Assembly (NCBI GenBank): GCA_035502775.1
Contig: DATJUB010000029.1
Coordinates: forward strand, 1-64,000
Length of the DNA stretch: 64,000 bases
From: 67-14 sp035502775
Lineage (GTDB): Bacteria; Actinomycetota; Thermoleophilia; Solirubrobacterales; 70-9
Reading direction: 5' to 3'
Shown here piece by piece: positions 1 to 8,149 of the stretch. Numbering within the stretch: the first letter of the stretch is position 1; the number at the start of each line of letters is the position of its first letter. A model generated the notes under the pieces. It searched no databases. It was not told the DNA's origin and worked only from the letters and a program-made list of their open reading frames with translations. Made by a program: the position numbers and the translations under genes.

Positions 1-1
1 G

Positions 2-163
2 TGGGACGACGAGCTGTTCCCGCGCGCGGGCCAGCTCGCGCTGTTCGAGCTGCTCAGCTCGCCGGACAAACAGCTGATCGCGTTCCCCGGGCCGCACGCG
101 CGGACGGTGCCCGCGGCCACCGCGGCCTGGTGCGCCTTCGTCGCTGGCCGGCTCGCCCGCTGA
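2..163 (+). CDS. C-terminal fragment of an alpha/beta hydrolase
   Basis: The 5' part lies outside the window. Fifty-three codons remain and end at TGA 161-163. The visible tail looks like the last strand and helix of an alpha/beta hydrolase (dienelactone-hydrolase type): DDELFPRA resembles the loop carrying the acidic triad residue, and FPGPHARTVP, with His at visible residue 32, resembles the catalytic-His loop. The stop codon lies inside the first unit of a 23-bp tandem duplication. Function is inferred from the tail only, so the substrate cannot be named. Confidence 0.55.
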   Translation, partial: WDDELFPRAGQLALFELLSSPDKQLIAFPGPHARTVPAATAAWCAFVAGRLAR

Positions 164-206
164 CCCTGCCCGGCTCGGACTGCTGACCCTGCCCGGCTCG
201 GACTGC
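161..206. repeat. Perfect 2 x 23-bp tandem duplication at a gene end
   Basis: Positions 161-183 and 184-206 are identical and directly adjacent, each beginning TGACCCTGCC and ending GGACTGC. The first unit carries the TGA stop of the hydrolase, so the duplication repeats the stop codon. It looks like a recent slippage duplication between the hydrolase and the AraC gene. Confidence 0.9.
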
Positions 207-248
207 GTGGCAAGATGGAACAAGCGACCACGACTCAAGGAGCATCCG

Positions 249-674
249 GTGACCGGCAGGCCAGATCCGCGGCTGCGGGAGCTGGCCCTGCTCCGGCGGG
301 TGCGCGACCGGATCGACCGTGACTACGCCCAGCCATTGGACGTTGAGGCGCTGGCCCGCGGCGTGCATCTGTCCGCTGGCCACCTGAGCCGGGCATTCCG
401 GGCCGCCTACGGCGAATCCCCCTACAGCTATCTCATGACCCGGCGGATCGAGCGGGCCATGGCCCTGCTGCGCCGCGGCGACATGTCGGTCACCGACGCC
501 TGCTTCGAGGTCGGCTGCTCGTCGCTCGGCACCTTCACGACCCGTTTCACCGAGCTCGTCGGCATGCCACCCGGCGCCTACCGCCGCAGTGAGGAACGGG
601 CCACGGCCGGCATGCCGTCATGTGTGGCGAAACGCGTGACCAAACCGATCAGGAATCAAGAAGCGCCCGTGTAG
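249..674 (+). CDS. AraC-family transcriptional regulator (DNA-binding domain only)
   Basis: A 141-residue protein that is essentially a bare AraC/XylS DNA-binding domain. Two helix-turn-helix units fall at about residues 22-65 (LDVEALARGVHLSAGHLSRAF) and 70-112 (MSVTDACFEVGCSSLGTFTTRF), with the family signature ending GMPPGAYRR. I chose GTG 249 because AAGGAG at 237-242 lies six bases upstream; an in-frame GTG at 207 would add 14 residues without a ribosome site. There is no ligand-binding domain. It lies directly upstream of a VOC protein and a UvrA paralogue on the same strand, which it probably controls. Confidence 0.85.
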   Translation: MTGRPDPRLRELALLRRVRDRIDRDYAQPLDVEALARGVHLSAGHLSRAFRAAYGESPYSYLMTRRIERAMALLRRGDMSVTDACFEVGCSSLGTFTTRFTELVGMPPGAYRRSEERATAGMPSCVAKRVTKPIRNQEAPV

Positions 675-696
675 GGCCGCATCTAACGTAGATCTC

Positions 697-1107
697 ATGG
701 ACATCACAATTCACTCCACAATGCTTCCGCAAAACGACCCGGACGAATCGCTCGCCTTCTACCGCGACAATCTCGGCTTCGAGGTCCGCAACGACGTCGG
801 ATACGACGGCATGCGCTGGATCACGGTCGGTCCTCCGAACCAGCCGGGCACCTCGGTCGTCCTGTATCCGCCGAACGCCGATCCCGGCATCACCGAGGAA
901 GAGGGCCGCCTGATCGCCGAGATGATGGCGAAGGGCACCTACGCCAGCATCAACCTCGCGACCACCGATCTCGACGGGACCTTCGAGAAGCTCCAGGCCG
1001 GCGGCGCCGAGGTGGTCCAGGAACCGACCGACCAGCCCTACGGGATTCGCGACGCGGCCTTCCGTGACCCGGCCGGCAATCTGGTCCGCATGCAGCAGCT
1101 GGACTGA
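697..1107 (+). CDS. VOC-family (glyoxalase/bleomycin-resistance fold) protein
   Basis: A 136-residue two-module VOC protein. It begins with the usual IHSTMLP...ESLAFYRDNLGFEV strand-helix-strand and ends with FRDPAGNLVRM, which holds the C-terminal metal-ligand position seen in related proteins. Such proteins bind or modify small molecules; the substrate is not readable here. No Shine-Dalgarno is visible in the 22 bases after the AraC stop, so translation may be coupled or leaderless. The UvrA paralogue follows 47 bp downstream. The AraC-VOC-UvrA order suggests a toxin or drug response unit (inference). Confidence 0.85.
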   Translation: MDITIHSTMLPQNDPDESLAFYRDNLGFEVRNDVGYDGMRWITVGPPNQPGTSVVLYPPNADPGITEEEGRLIAEMMAKGTYASINLATTDLDGTFEKLQAGGAEVVQEPTDQPYGIRDAAFRDPAGNLVRMQQLD

Positions 1108-1154
1108 GAGACCCGACGATCACCCACCGGCCACGTCCCGGGAATGGAGAGAAG

Positions 1155-3545
1155 ATGAGCAGTGCCAGCAAGACCGGTGGGAACTCGTCCGGCCCGCATC
1201 AGGCCGACAGCCACGACCTGATCCGGGTCACCGGAGCCCGGCAGAACAACCTGAAGGACATCAGCGTCGAGATCCCGAAACGCCGGCTGACCGTATTCAC
1301 CGGCGTGTCCGGATCCGGCAAGAGCTCACTGGTCTTCGGCACGATCGCGGCCGAATCGCAGCGTCTGATCAACGAGACCTACAGCGCCTTCCTCCAGGGC
1401 TTCATGGCGACCGTGGCCCGCCCCGACGTCGACGTGCTCGACGGGTTGACGACCGCGATCCTGGTCGACCAGGAGCGGATGGGATCGGATCCCCGCTCCA
1501 CGGTCGGAACCGTGACCGACGTCAACGCCATGCTGCGCATCCTGTTCAGCCGGTTGGGCGAGCCCCACATCGGCTCGCCTCAGGCATATTCATTCAACGT
1601 GGCCTCGGTCACGGCCAGCGGAGCGATCACAGTGGACAGGGGCGGCAAGACCCGCACCAAGAAGGAGACCTTCAACCGGACCGGCGGCATGTGCCCTCGC
1701 TGTGAGGGACGCGGTGCGGTCACCGACTTCGACCTGAGCCAGCTCTACGACGACACTAAGTCGCTCAACGAGGGCGCGCTCACGATCCCCGGCTACAGCA
1801 TGGACGGCTGGTACGGCCGCATCTTCCGCGGCTGCGGGTTCTTCGACCCGGACAAGCCGATCGGGAAGTTCAACAAGCGCGAGATGAACGACCTGCTCTA
1901 CAAGGAGCCGACCAAGATCAAGGTCGACGACATCAATCTGACCTACCAGGGAATCATCCCCCAGATCCAGAAGTCGATGCTCTCGAAGGACCGGGACGCG
2001 ATGCAGCCGCATATCGGCGCTTTCGTCGACCGGGTCGTGACCTTCACCACCTGCCCCGACTGCGACGGCACCCGTCTGAGCGAAGGTGCCCGTTCCTCGA
2101 AGATCAAGAAGATCAACATCGCCGACGCCTGCGCGATGCAGATCAGCGACCTCGCCGAATGGGTGCGCGACCTGAAAGAACCGTCGGTCGCGCCGCTGCT
2201 GGCGGCACTCGGGGACACGCTCGATTCCTTCGTCGAGATCGGCCTCGGCTACCTGTCCCTGGAACGCCCGGCCGGCACGCTCTCCGGGGGCGAGGCCCAG
2301 CGGGTCAAGATGATCCGGCACCTGGGTTCGTCGCTGACCGACGTGACCTACGTCTTCGACGAACCGACCATCGGACTGCACCCGCACGACATCCAGCGGA
2401 TGAACGACCTGCTGCTGCGGCTGCGCGACAAGGGCAACACGGTTCTGGTGGTCGAACACAAGCCCGAGGTGATCGAGATCGCCGACCGGGTGATCGACCT
2501 CGGCCCGGGCGCGGGCGCGGGAGGCGGCGAGGTGGTCTTCGAAGGCACGCTGAAGGATCTGCGGGCCGGCGGCACGGTCACCGGACGCCATCTGGACGAC
2601 CGGGCGAGCCTCAAGGAAACCGTGCGCGAGCCCTCTGGAAAGATGGAGATCCGAGGTGCTTCGACCCACAACCTGCGGGATGTCGACGTCGACCTGCCGC
2701 TCGGGGTGCTGGCCGTGGTCACCGGCGTAGCCGGTTCCGGAAAGAGCTCACTGATCGACGGCTCGGTCTCCGGAAGGGACGGCGTCGTCACGGTCGACCA
2801 GGCGGCGATCCGTGGATCCCGCCGCAGCAACCCGGCGACGTACACAAAGCTTCTCGACCCGATCCGGAAGGCGTTCGCCAAGGCCAATGACGTGAAGCCG
2901 GCCCTGTTCAGCGCCAATTCCGAGGGCGCCTGTCCCAACTGCAACGGTGCCGGAGTGATCTACACGGATCTGGCGATGATGGCCGGTGTCGCCACGACCT
3001 GCGAGGTATGTGAGGGCAAGCGCTTCGAGGCGTCGGTGCTCGAGTACGAGCTCGCGGGACGCGACATCAGCGAGGTGCTGGAGATGTCGGTCGCCGAGGC
3101 CCGGAGCTTCTTCGGGGAAGGCGACGCGGCACAGCCCGCTGCGCACAAGATCCTGACCCGCCTCGACGATGTCGGTCTCGGCTACCTCACGATCGGCCAG
3201 CCGCTCACCACCCTCTCCGGCGGTGAACGCCAGCGATTGAAACTGGCGACCCAGATGGCCGGCAAGGCCGAGATCTACGTGCTCGACGAGCCCACCACCG
3301 GCCTCCACCTGGCCGATGTCGAGCAGCTGCTCGGCCTGCTCGACCAGCTGGTCGATTCCGGCAGGTCGGTGATCGTGATCGAACACCACCAGGCGGTAAT
3401 GGCACATGCCGACTGGATCATCGATCTCGGTCCGGGCGCCGGGCACGACGGCGGCAAGGTCGTCTTCGAGGGCACCCCGTCCGACCTGGTCGATTCGTCC
3501 TCGACCCTCACCGCGGAGCACCTCGCCGCCTACGTCGGGCATTGA
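1155..3545 (+). CDS. Short UvrA paralogue (UvrA2/drug-resistance type, ABC ATPase)
   Basis: A 796-residue twin ABC ATPase of the UvrA class. Half 1 has Walker A GVSGSGKSS (about 50-58), zinc-type cysteines C180/C183 (CPRCEG) and C300/C303 (CPDCDG), signature LSGGE (376) and FDEPT (about 401). Half 2 has Walker A GVAGSGKSS (524), CPNCNG (593), CEVCEG (616), LSGGE (687) and LDEPT (710). Canonical UvrA has about 940 residues. Here only about 65 residues separate the STVGT segment from the first CPxC, so the UvrB-binding domain is missing. Proteins of this type are associated with resistance to DNA-binding drugs rather than core excision repair. The start follows GGAGAG at 1146-1151. Confidence 0.9.
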   Translation: MSSASKTGGNSSGPHQADSHDLIRVTGARQNNLKDISVEIPKRRLTVFTGVSGSGKSSLVFGTIAAESQRLINETYSAFLQGFMATVARPDVDVLDGLTTAILVDQERMGSDPRSTVGTVTDVNAMLRILFSRLGEPHIGSPQAYSFNVASVTASGAITVDRGGKTRTKKETFNRTGGMCPRCEGRGAVTDFDLSQLYDDTKSLNEGALTIPGYSMDGWYGRIFRGCGFFDPDKPIGKFNKREMNDLLYKEPTKIKVDDINLTYQGIIPQIQKSMLSKDRDAMQPHIGAFVDRVVTFTTCPDCDGTRLSEGARSSKIKKINIADACAMQISDLAEWVRDLKEPSVAPLLAALGDTLDSFVEIGLGYLSLERPAGTLSGGEAQRVKMIRHLGSSLTDVTYVFDEPTIGLHPHDIQRMNDLLLRLRDKGNTVLVVEHKPEVIEIADRVIDLGPGAGAGGGEVVFEGTLKDLRAGGTVTGRHLDDRASLKETVREPSGKMEIRGASTHNLRDVDVDLPLGVLAVVTGVAGSGKSSLIDGSVSGRDGVVTVDQAAIRGSRRSNPATYTKLLDPIRKAFAKANDVKPALFSANSEGACPNCNGAGVIYTDLAMMAGVATTCEVCEGKRFEASVLEYELAGRDISEVLEMSVAEARSFFGEGDAAQPAAHKILTRLDDVGLGYLTIGQPLTTLSGGERQRLKLATQMAGKAEIYVLDEPTTGLHLADVEQLLGLLDQLVDSGRSVIVIEHHQAVMAHADWIIDLGPGAGHDGGKVVFEGTPSDLVDSSSTLTAEHLAAYVGH

Positions 3546-3578
3546 CGGGCATTCCCGCGGCGGATAGCTTCAAGCGAA

Positions 3579-3601
3579 CGGGCACGGTCCGTCCGTGCCC
3601 G
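3579..3601 (+). terminator. Hairpin after the UvrA paralogue
   Basis: A perfect 9-bp stem, CGGGCACGG (3579-3587) with CCGTGCCCG (3593-3601), and a 5-base loop, 34 bp after the uvrA-like stop. No T-tract follows, as is common in high-GC actinobacteria. Confidence 0.6.
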
Positions 3602-3644
3602 GCTCGTCCCGGTGGTTCGTCCGGAAACAGATCGGAACAGTCGT

Positions 3645-6152
3645 ATGAAACGCCTGATCGCGGTTCTCTTCTCAATCGGGGTGCTGGTCCTCCCCGCCGG
3701 CGCCTCTGGAAGCGTGCTGTTCGATGAGGATTTCACGGGACCGACCTCTCAGGCCCCGTTCAAGGTGGGCGGCAGCTTCACGCCCTGCCTGACCGCTTCA
3801 CAGGACACGTCACAGGCCCCGATCCCGGGCTGTCCGACGGGCCAGCCCTCGCTCCCCCCGGCCGGCGACCCTGACGGAAGCGGCACCCTGCGGCTCACCG
3901 ACAACGCCCAGCGCCGCTCCAGCTACGCGATCTTCGACGAATCGCTGCCGTTCACCGCCGGGGTCCGGTTCATCTTCGATGCCTTCGCCTACAACGGTTC
4001 GATCGTGCCCGGTTTCCCGGACCACGGCGCGGACGGGATCTCGGTCTTCATCAAGGACGCGTCGATCCCACAGGAGGCGCCCGGCGCGTTCGGCGGAAGC
4101 CTCGGCTATGCCCAGTCGAACGATGATTTCGACTCGCCCTACTCGGCCCCGGCGACGATCCCCGGGGTGCCGGGCGGCTATTTCGGTCTCGGCATCGACG
4201 AGTTCGGCAACTTCGCGAACGACCGCGAGGCCCGCGGATACGGCTGCGAGACACGGGCGGACCGGAATCTCCACCAGAACACGGTCTCGATCCGGGGTCG
4301 CGGCTTCCCCGGCACCGAGTGGCTCCAGGGCTACTGCCTCAGGGAATCGGTGACCGCGCCGGCCTCGATCGACCAGGTGAACGCGACCCTGAGATCGATC
4401 CCGGGGGTCACCCGCCGGTATCTGGTCGAGGTCGATCCGCCGGCCGATCCCGACGGTCGAATCCGGGTGTCGGCGGACTTCGATCTCGACGGGACCTTCA
4501 CGCCCCTACTCGACGTGAGCGAACCGGCCGACCCTCCGACCTCGTTCCAGTTCGGTTTCGCGGGCTCGACCGGACAGGCGACCAACATCCACGAGCTTCG
4601 CGCGGTCAGGGTCGAGACCATCGATCCCCTTCCCCTCTTTCGCCTGACCAAGCGCCATGAGGGCGCGCTGGTCGCGGGACGCGACGGAACCTTCATCCTG
4701 CGGGCCACCGTGCGTTCCGACGGAGGTCCGGCACAGGCACCGGTGGTTCTAAGCGATCTGCTGCCCCGCGGAGTCACGGTCGGTGCCGAACCCCGTGGCA
4801 CCGGATGGGACTGCTCGGCCACCGTGATCGGATCCAGGCGGGCCCGCTGTGTCTACGACATCCGTCCGAACGATCCCGTGGCACCGGGTACACGCCTGCC
4901 CCGGGTGACGCTGCCGGTGCGTCTCGCCTCGGGAATGACCGGGAGCTACGTCAATCGCGCCAGCCTGACCGGTGCCGAGATCCTCGAACCGCTGCGGGCC
5001 GAGGATCCGTTCGAGATCAGGCGGCTGGCCGACCTCGCGGTGACCAAGATCGCGCGGCCGGAGCAGGCGGGCATAGGCGAGCTGGTCAGCTTCGCGATCG
5101 CGGTCACCAATCTCGGGCCGAGCGACGCCCACCGGGTCGAACTCGTCGACACTCTTCCCGCCGGACTGCAGCTCGCCGATATCCAGGTCAGCCGGGGATC
5201 CTGCAACAAGGTGCCGCCCGGCTTCCGCTGCAGCCTGGGCACCATCCGGGCCGGTGGCGGGCGCCTGATCGAGCTGACCGCGCGGACCACCGGCCCCGCG
5301 GGCACCGAGATCAACACCGCCCGCGCCGACGCGGTCGAAGAGGACCCCGACCCTGCCAACAACGAGGACAGCGCGAAGGTCGAGGTGAAAGGCCCACCCG
5401 CGCCTCCCCCGGACCTGTCGGTGACAAAGACGGTGTCCCCCGAGTCCGTCCGTGTGGGCCAAAGCGTCGAGTACACGATCACGGTCAGGAACCCGGCGTC
5501 GGTGACCGCCGAGGACGTGGTGATGGTGGACACGAACTCGTTCCCCAGCCGCGTGCTTTCGATGAAGCCGCAGAGCGGGAGTTGCCGGTTCGAGAGCCGT
5601 TCGATCATCTGCCACCTCGGCGACATCCCGGCGGGCGCGACGCGGACCATCCGCGTCCGGCTGGTGCTGCTGAGGACCGGCACGGCCGAGAACGCGGCGG
5701 TGGCGATTCCGGGCGGTTCCGGTGGCGGTGACATGGCGAAAGCGAAGGTCAAGGTCACCGGTGGCGCCGCACTTCGGATCACGAAGCGTGCGAGCCGGAC
5801 CTCGATGTCGATCGGCGGATCCGTCGCCTATCGGATCAGGGTCCGCTCGGTCGGCACGGAAAGGGCCCGGGACGTCCGGGTCTGTGACCGGCTTCCCAGC
5901 CAGCTTCGGATCGCCCGTCCACAGTCACGCCGGGGAAAACGCAAGGTGTGCTGGAAGGTCGGAGGGCTCGATCCCGGTGCTTCACGGTCTTTCAAGGTGG
6001 TCGCCTTCTCCGTGCGGGGAACGAGGCGCGCGGTGAACCGCGCCGTGGCCACCGCGTCGAACGCGCGCACCGTGCGGGCTCAAAGGCCCGTCAGGGTCAT
6101 CGATTCATGCCTGCCGTCGGGGCTCAGGTCCGGCGCGACCATCTCCTGCTGA
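3645..6152 (+). CDS. Exported lectin-like/DUF11-repeat surface protein
   Basis: An 835-residue exported protein. ATG 3645 gives a clean signal peptide (MKRLIAVLFSIGVLVLPAGA). Residues about 25-330 look like a concanavalin/L-type lectin sandwich (DEDFTG near the start; FDAFAYNGS and DHGADGISVFIKD). Three to four DUF11 repeats follow, recognisable by LAVTKIARPEQAGIGELV, AVTNLGPSDAHRVELVDTLP and LSVTKTVSPESVRVGQSVEY. The last 80 residues are strongly basic. There is no LPXTG or transmembrane tail, so it is probably secreted or wall-bound through the basic region (inference). It is transcribed alone. Confidence 0.8.
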   Translation: MKRLIAVLFSIGVLVLPAGASGSVLFDEDFTGPTSQAPFKVGGSFTPCLTASQDTSQAPIPGCPTGQPSLPPAGDPDGSGTLRLTDNAQRRSSYAIFDESLPFTAGVRFIFDAFAYNGSIVPGFPDHGADGISVFIKDASIPQEAPGAFGGSLGYAQSNDDFDSPYSAPATIPGVPGGYFGLGIDEFGNFANDREARGYGCETRADRNLHQNTVSIRGRGFPGTEWLQGYCLRESVTAPASIDQVNATLRSIPGVTRRYLVEVDPPADPDGRIRVSADFDLDGTFTPLLDVSEPADPPTSFQFGFAGSTGQATNIHELRAVRVETIDPLPLFRLTKRHEGALVAGRDGTFILRATVRSDGGPAQAPVVLSDLLPRGVTVGAEPRGTGWDCSATVIGSRRARCVYDIRPNDPVAPGTRLPRVTLPVRLASGMTGSYVNRASLTGAEILEPLRAEDPFEIRRLADLAVTKIARPEQAGIGELVSFAIAVTNLGPSDAHRVELVDTLPAGLQLADIQVSRGSCNKVPPGFRCSLGTIRAGGGRLIELTARTTGPAGTEINTARADAVEEDPDPANNEDSAKVEVKGPPAPPPDLSVTKTVSPESVRVGQSVEYTITVRNPASVTAEDVVMVDTNSFPSRVLSMKPQSGSCRFESRSIICHLGDIPAGATRTIRVRLVLLRTGTAENAAVAIPGGSGGGDMAKAKVKVTGGAALRITKRASRTSMSIGGSVAYRIRVRSVGTERARDVRVCDRLPSQLRIARPQSRRGKRKVCWKVGGLDPGASRSFKVVAFSVRGTRRAVNRAVATASNARTVRAQRPVRVIDSCLPSGLRSGATISC

Positions 6153-6179
6153 TGGTGGCACCGCCCCGGCGGCTGCCGT

Positions 6180-7001
6180 CTATGGCAGCACGATTGACTG
6201 GCCCGGGATCGGACCACCATCGTCACCCTTCATCTCCAGCAGCCTCAGCCGTACCGGAGAGGCGGAACTCGCCGAGGCCTCGTCCGCGTGCTCCCGTACG
6301 GTCCTCACGTACACCAATACCGACGAGCTGAAGATGAGACTGCTGTTCCGGCGGACGGTGCGGGACGCGGGACCCTTGGGCTTGCCGTTGCCGTAGAGAT
6401 CGCCACCGACGCAGCGGAGCGAGAACAACTCGACCAGCGCCAGATTTACGGGATAGGCGATCTCGGCGGCGATCCGCATCGCCTTCTTCTCGATGGGGGT
6501 CGTGCGGCGGGAGCCGGCCTTCCTGATCGAGCGCTTCTGGCGGACGAGTCGCTTGACCTTGCGGCGTTCGCCGCCCCGCTCCCTCAGGCGACCGATCCTG
6601 GAGTTGATCTTGGAGACTCTGCGGTTGTACGGCCTGATCACCCTGCGGTAGGACCGGTACAGGGCGTTGAATCGCTCACTCGGTCCTGACCAGAAATCGT
6701 CCGCGGCCGCAGCGGCGGCGGAGCACTCAGCGGTGAACGGCTTGGGCGGCATCTCCTTCAGCAAGGGCTCGGCATCCGAAATGCAGCCGGTGTCGGCGAG
6801 ACCCTGAGCGAACCTGCGCTCCGCCTGGCGCTCCTGCTTGTCCGTCACCCCATCCCAGGTCTCATCGATATAGGCCGCATACAGCGTCTTGTAGGTACTG
6901 ACGCACTCGGCGGTCGGCGGAATCTCCGCCGCCCGGCTCACCGAGGTGAACCCAAGCTGAAGCATGAGTACGAACAGTGATCCCCACAGAACTCTTTTCA
7001 T
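6180..7001 (-). CDS. Exported protein of unknown function
   Basis: A 273-residue protein with an N-terminal signal peptide (MKRVLWGSLFVLMLQLGFTS, cleavage near SRA-AEI). The mature part has a few Cys residues and a very basic central segment (about 120-175, rich in Arg/Lys) with a predicted helical coiled look. I do not recognise a family. No Shine-Dalgarno precedes ATG 7001; a TACTAT hexamer lies 7 bp upstream, so a leaderless transcript is possible. It converges with the DUF11 gene (27 bp between stops). Confidence 0.6.
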   Translation of the reverse strand: MKRVLWGSLFVLMLQLGFTSVSRAAEIPPTAECVSTYKTLYAAYIDETWDGVTDKQERQAERRFAQGLADTGCISDAEPLLKEMPPKPFTAECSAAAAAADDFWSGPSERFNALYRSYRRVIRPYNRRVSKINSRIGRLRERGGERRKVKRLVRQKRSIRKAGSRRTTPIEKKAMRIAAEIAYPVNLALVELFSLRCVGGDLYGNGKPKGPASRTVRRNSSLIFSSSVLVYVRTVREHADEASASSASPVRLRLLEMKGDDGGPIPGQSIVLP

Positions 7002-7061
7002 GCGGCAATAGTAGGGGGATCATCCTGTGTGGGTACCACGGGTCCAGCGACGGCTTGGGAA

Positions 7062-8105
7062 TCAGCCGGTGACCTCGATCGACGTGGACCCGGGCAGCTC
7101 GGTCACGAAGTCGGATCCCATCAGTACGGCCGGTGTGTACACCCCGCCCTCGGGCCGGTCGTTCAACAGCTTGTCGACGATCGCGAGCGGGGCCTCGATC
7201 GTCACCTCGTATCCGTTCGCCGTCCGTACTCTCGCCGTGAGAGTCCTTCCCTCGGCGTTTCGCACCTCACCCCACACATATGTCTTCAGGCCGGTTCGGG
7301 CCGTCGAGTCCGGTCCCTTGACGAAACGGCCGGCCAGGAGCTGCATGCCGTTGATCACCCGCGGCCGGCGCCAAAGCCAATCCAACCGGTTCGCGGCCTT
7401 GACCACACGAAGGGCCCCATCCGGCACTGTCGTGTACACCTCGATGTTCGGGATTCCCGTGCTGTGGAAGGCGGTCGATACGTCACCCCACGGAATCGTC
7501 ATGGCCTGCTTCTCGCCGTTGCCGCAATCGATCCGCCGCACACCATAGGCCTGCGGTACCGCGATGATCTCACCGTCACGGCGGACGGCACCCCCGGCAC
7601 GCAGCCCCTCGATCGCGGTCTTGGTGGTTCCCGGAGAGAGACCGGAGCTGGACTCGAAGGCGAGCGCCAGGTGGGTCGCGTCCGGCATCGCGTCTTTCAA
7701 GGTGACCGCGACGCAATCCGTCGGGACCACGTCGAAGCCCACCCCGGGACAGATCACGACCTTCGCCTCGCGTGCCTCGGCCCCGAGGTCGTGCGCATGC
7801 TCGAATACCGCGATCTCGCCGGTGATGTCCAGGTAGTGGGTTCCGGAGCTGAGGCAGCCATCGATCATCGGCGCGGATGTCGCCGAGAAGGGCCCGGCAC
7901 AGTGGAGGACCAGATCGACTCCTTGAAGTGCCAGGGCTACGTGCTCCACGGAGTCCAGGTCGAATACCCGGTGCTCGAGTCCGAGTTCTCCGGCCAGTGC
8001 CTTGATCCGCTCGGGATTCCTCCCGGCGAGTATCGGACGCATCCCGCGACCGGCGGCTTCGCGGGCGATCAGCTCGCCGCTGTAGCCGTTTGCGCCGTAA
8101 ACCAT
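7062..8105 (-). CDS. Saccharopine-dehydrogenase-like NAD(P)-binding oxidoreductase
   Basis: A 347-residue protein with an N-terminal Rossmann fold (MVYGANGYSGELIAREAAGR), a second nucleotide-contact segment LVLHCAGPFS and the CPGVGFDVVPTDC segment typical of trans-acting enoyl reductase/saccharopine-dehydrogenase-like proteins. In mycobacteria relatives act on lipid intermediates; the substrate here is unknown. ATG 8105 is preferred because GGAG lies five bases upstream; an in-frame ATG at 8126 would add seven residues. It is transcribed divergently from a cytochrome P450 with only 44 bp between starts, so the two promoters must overlap each other's coding ends. Confidence 0.85.
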   Translation of the reverse strand: MVYGANGYSGELIAREAAGRGMRPILAGRNPERIKALAGELGLEHRVFDLDSVEHVALALQGVDLVLHCAGPFSATSAPMIDGCLSSGTHYLDITGEIAVFEHAHDLGAEAREAKVVICPGVGFDVVPTDCVAVTLKDAMPDATHLALAFESSSGLSPGTTKTAIEGLRAGGAVRRDGEIIAVPQAYGVRRIDCGNGEKQAMTIPWGDVSTAFHSTGIPNIEVYTTVPDGALRVVKAANRLDWLWRRPRVINGMQLLAGRFVKGPDSTARTGLKTYVWGEVRNAEGRTLTARVRTANGYEVTIEAPLAIVDKLLNDRPEGGVYTPAVLMGSDFVTELPGSTSIEVTG

Positions 8106-8149
8106 CCACTCTCCGCCGCTGTTCATGACACAAAGGCTACGCTGAAGTG

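Noticed and set aside
1590..2669. Long open frame on the minus strand opposite the UvrA paralogue
   Set aside because: It mirrors the third-position GC bias of the sense gene, has no family motif and no ribosome site. Similar antisense frames lie opposite most large genes here.
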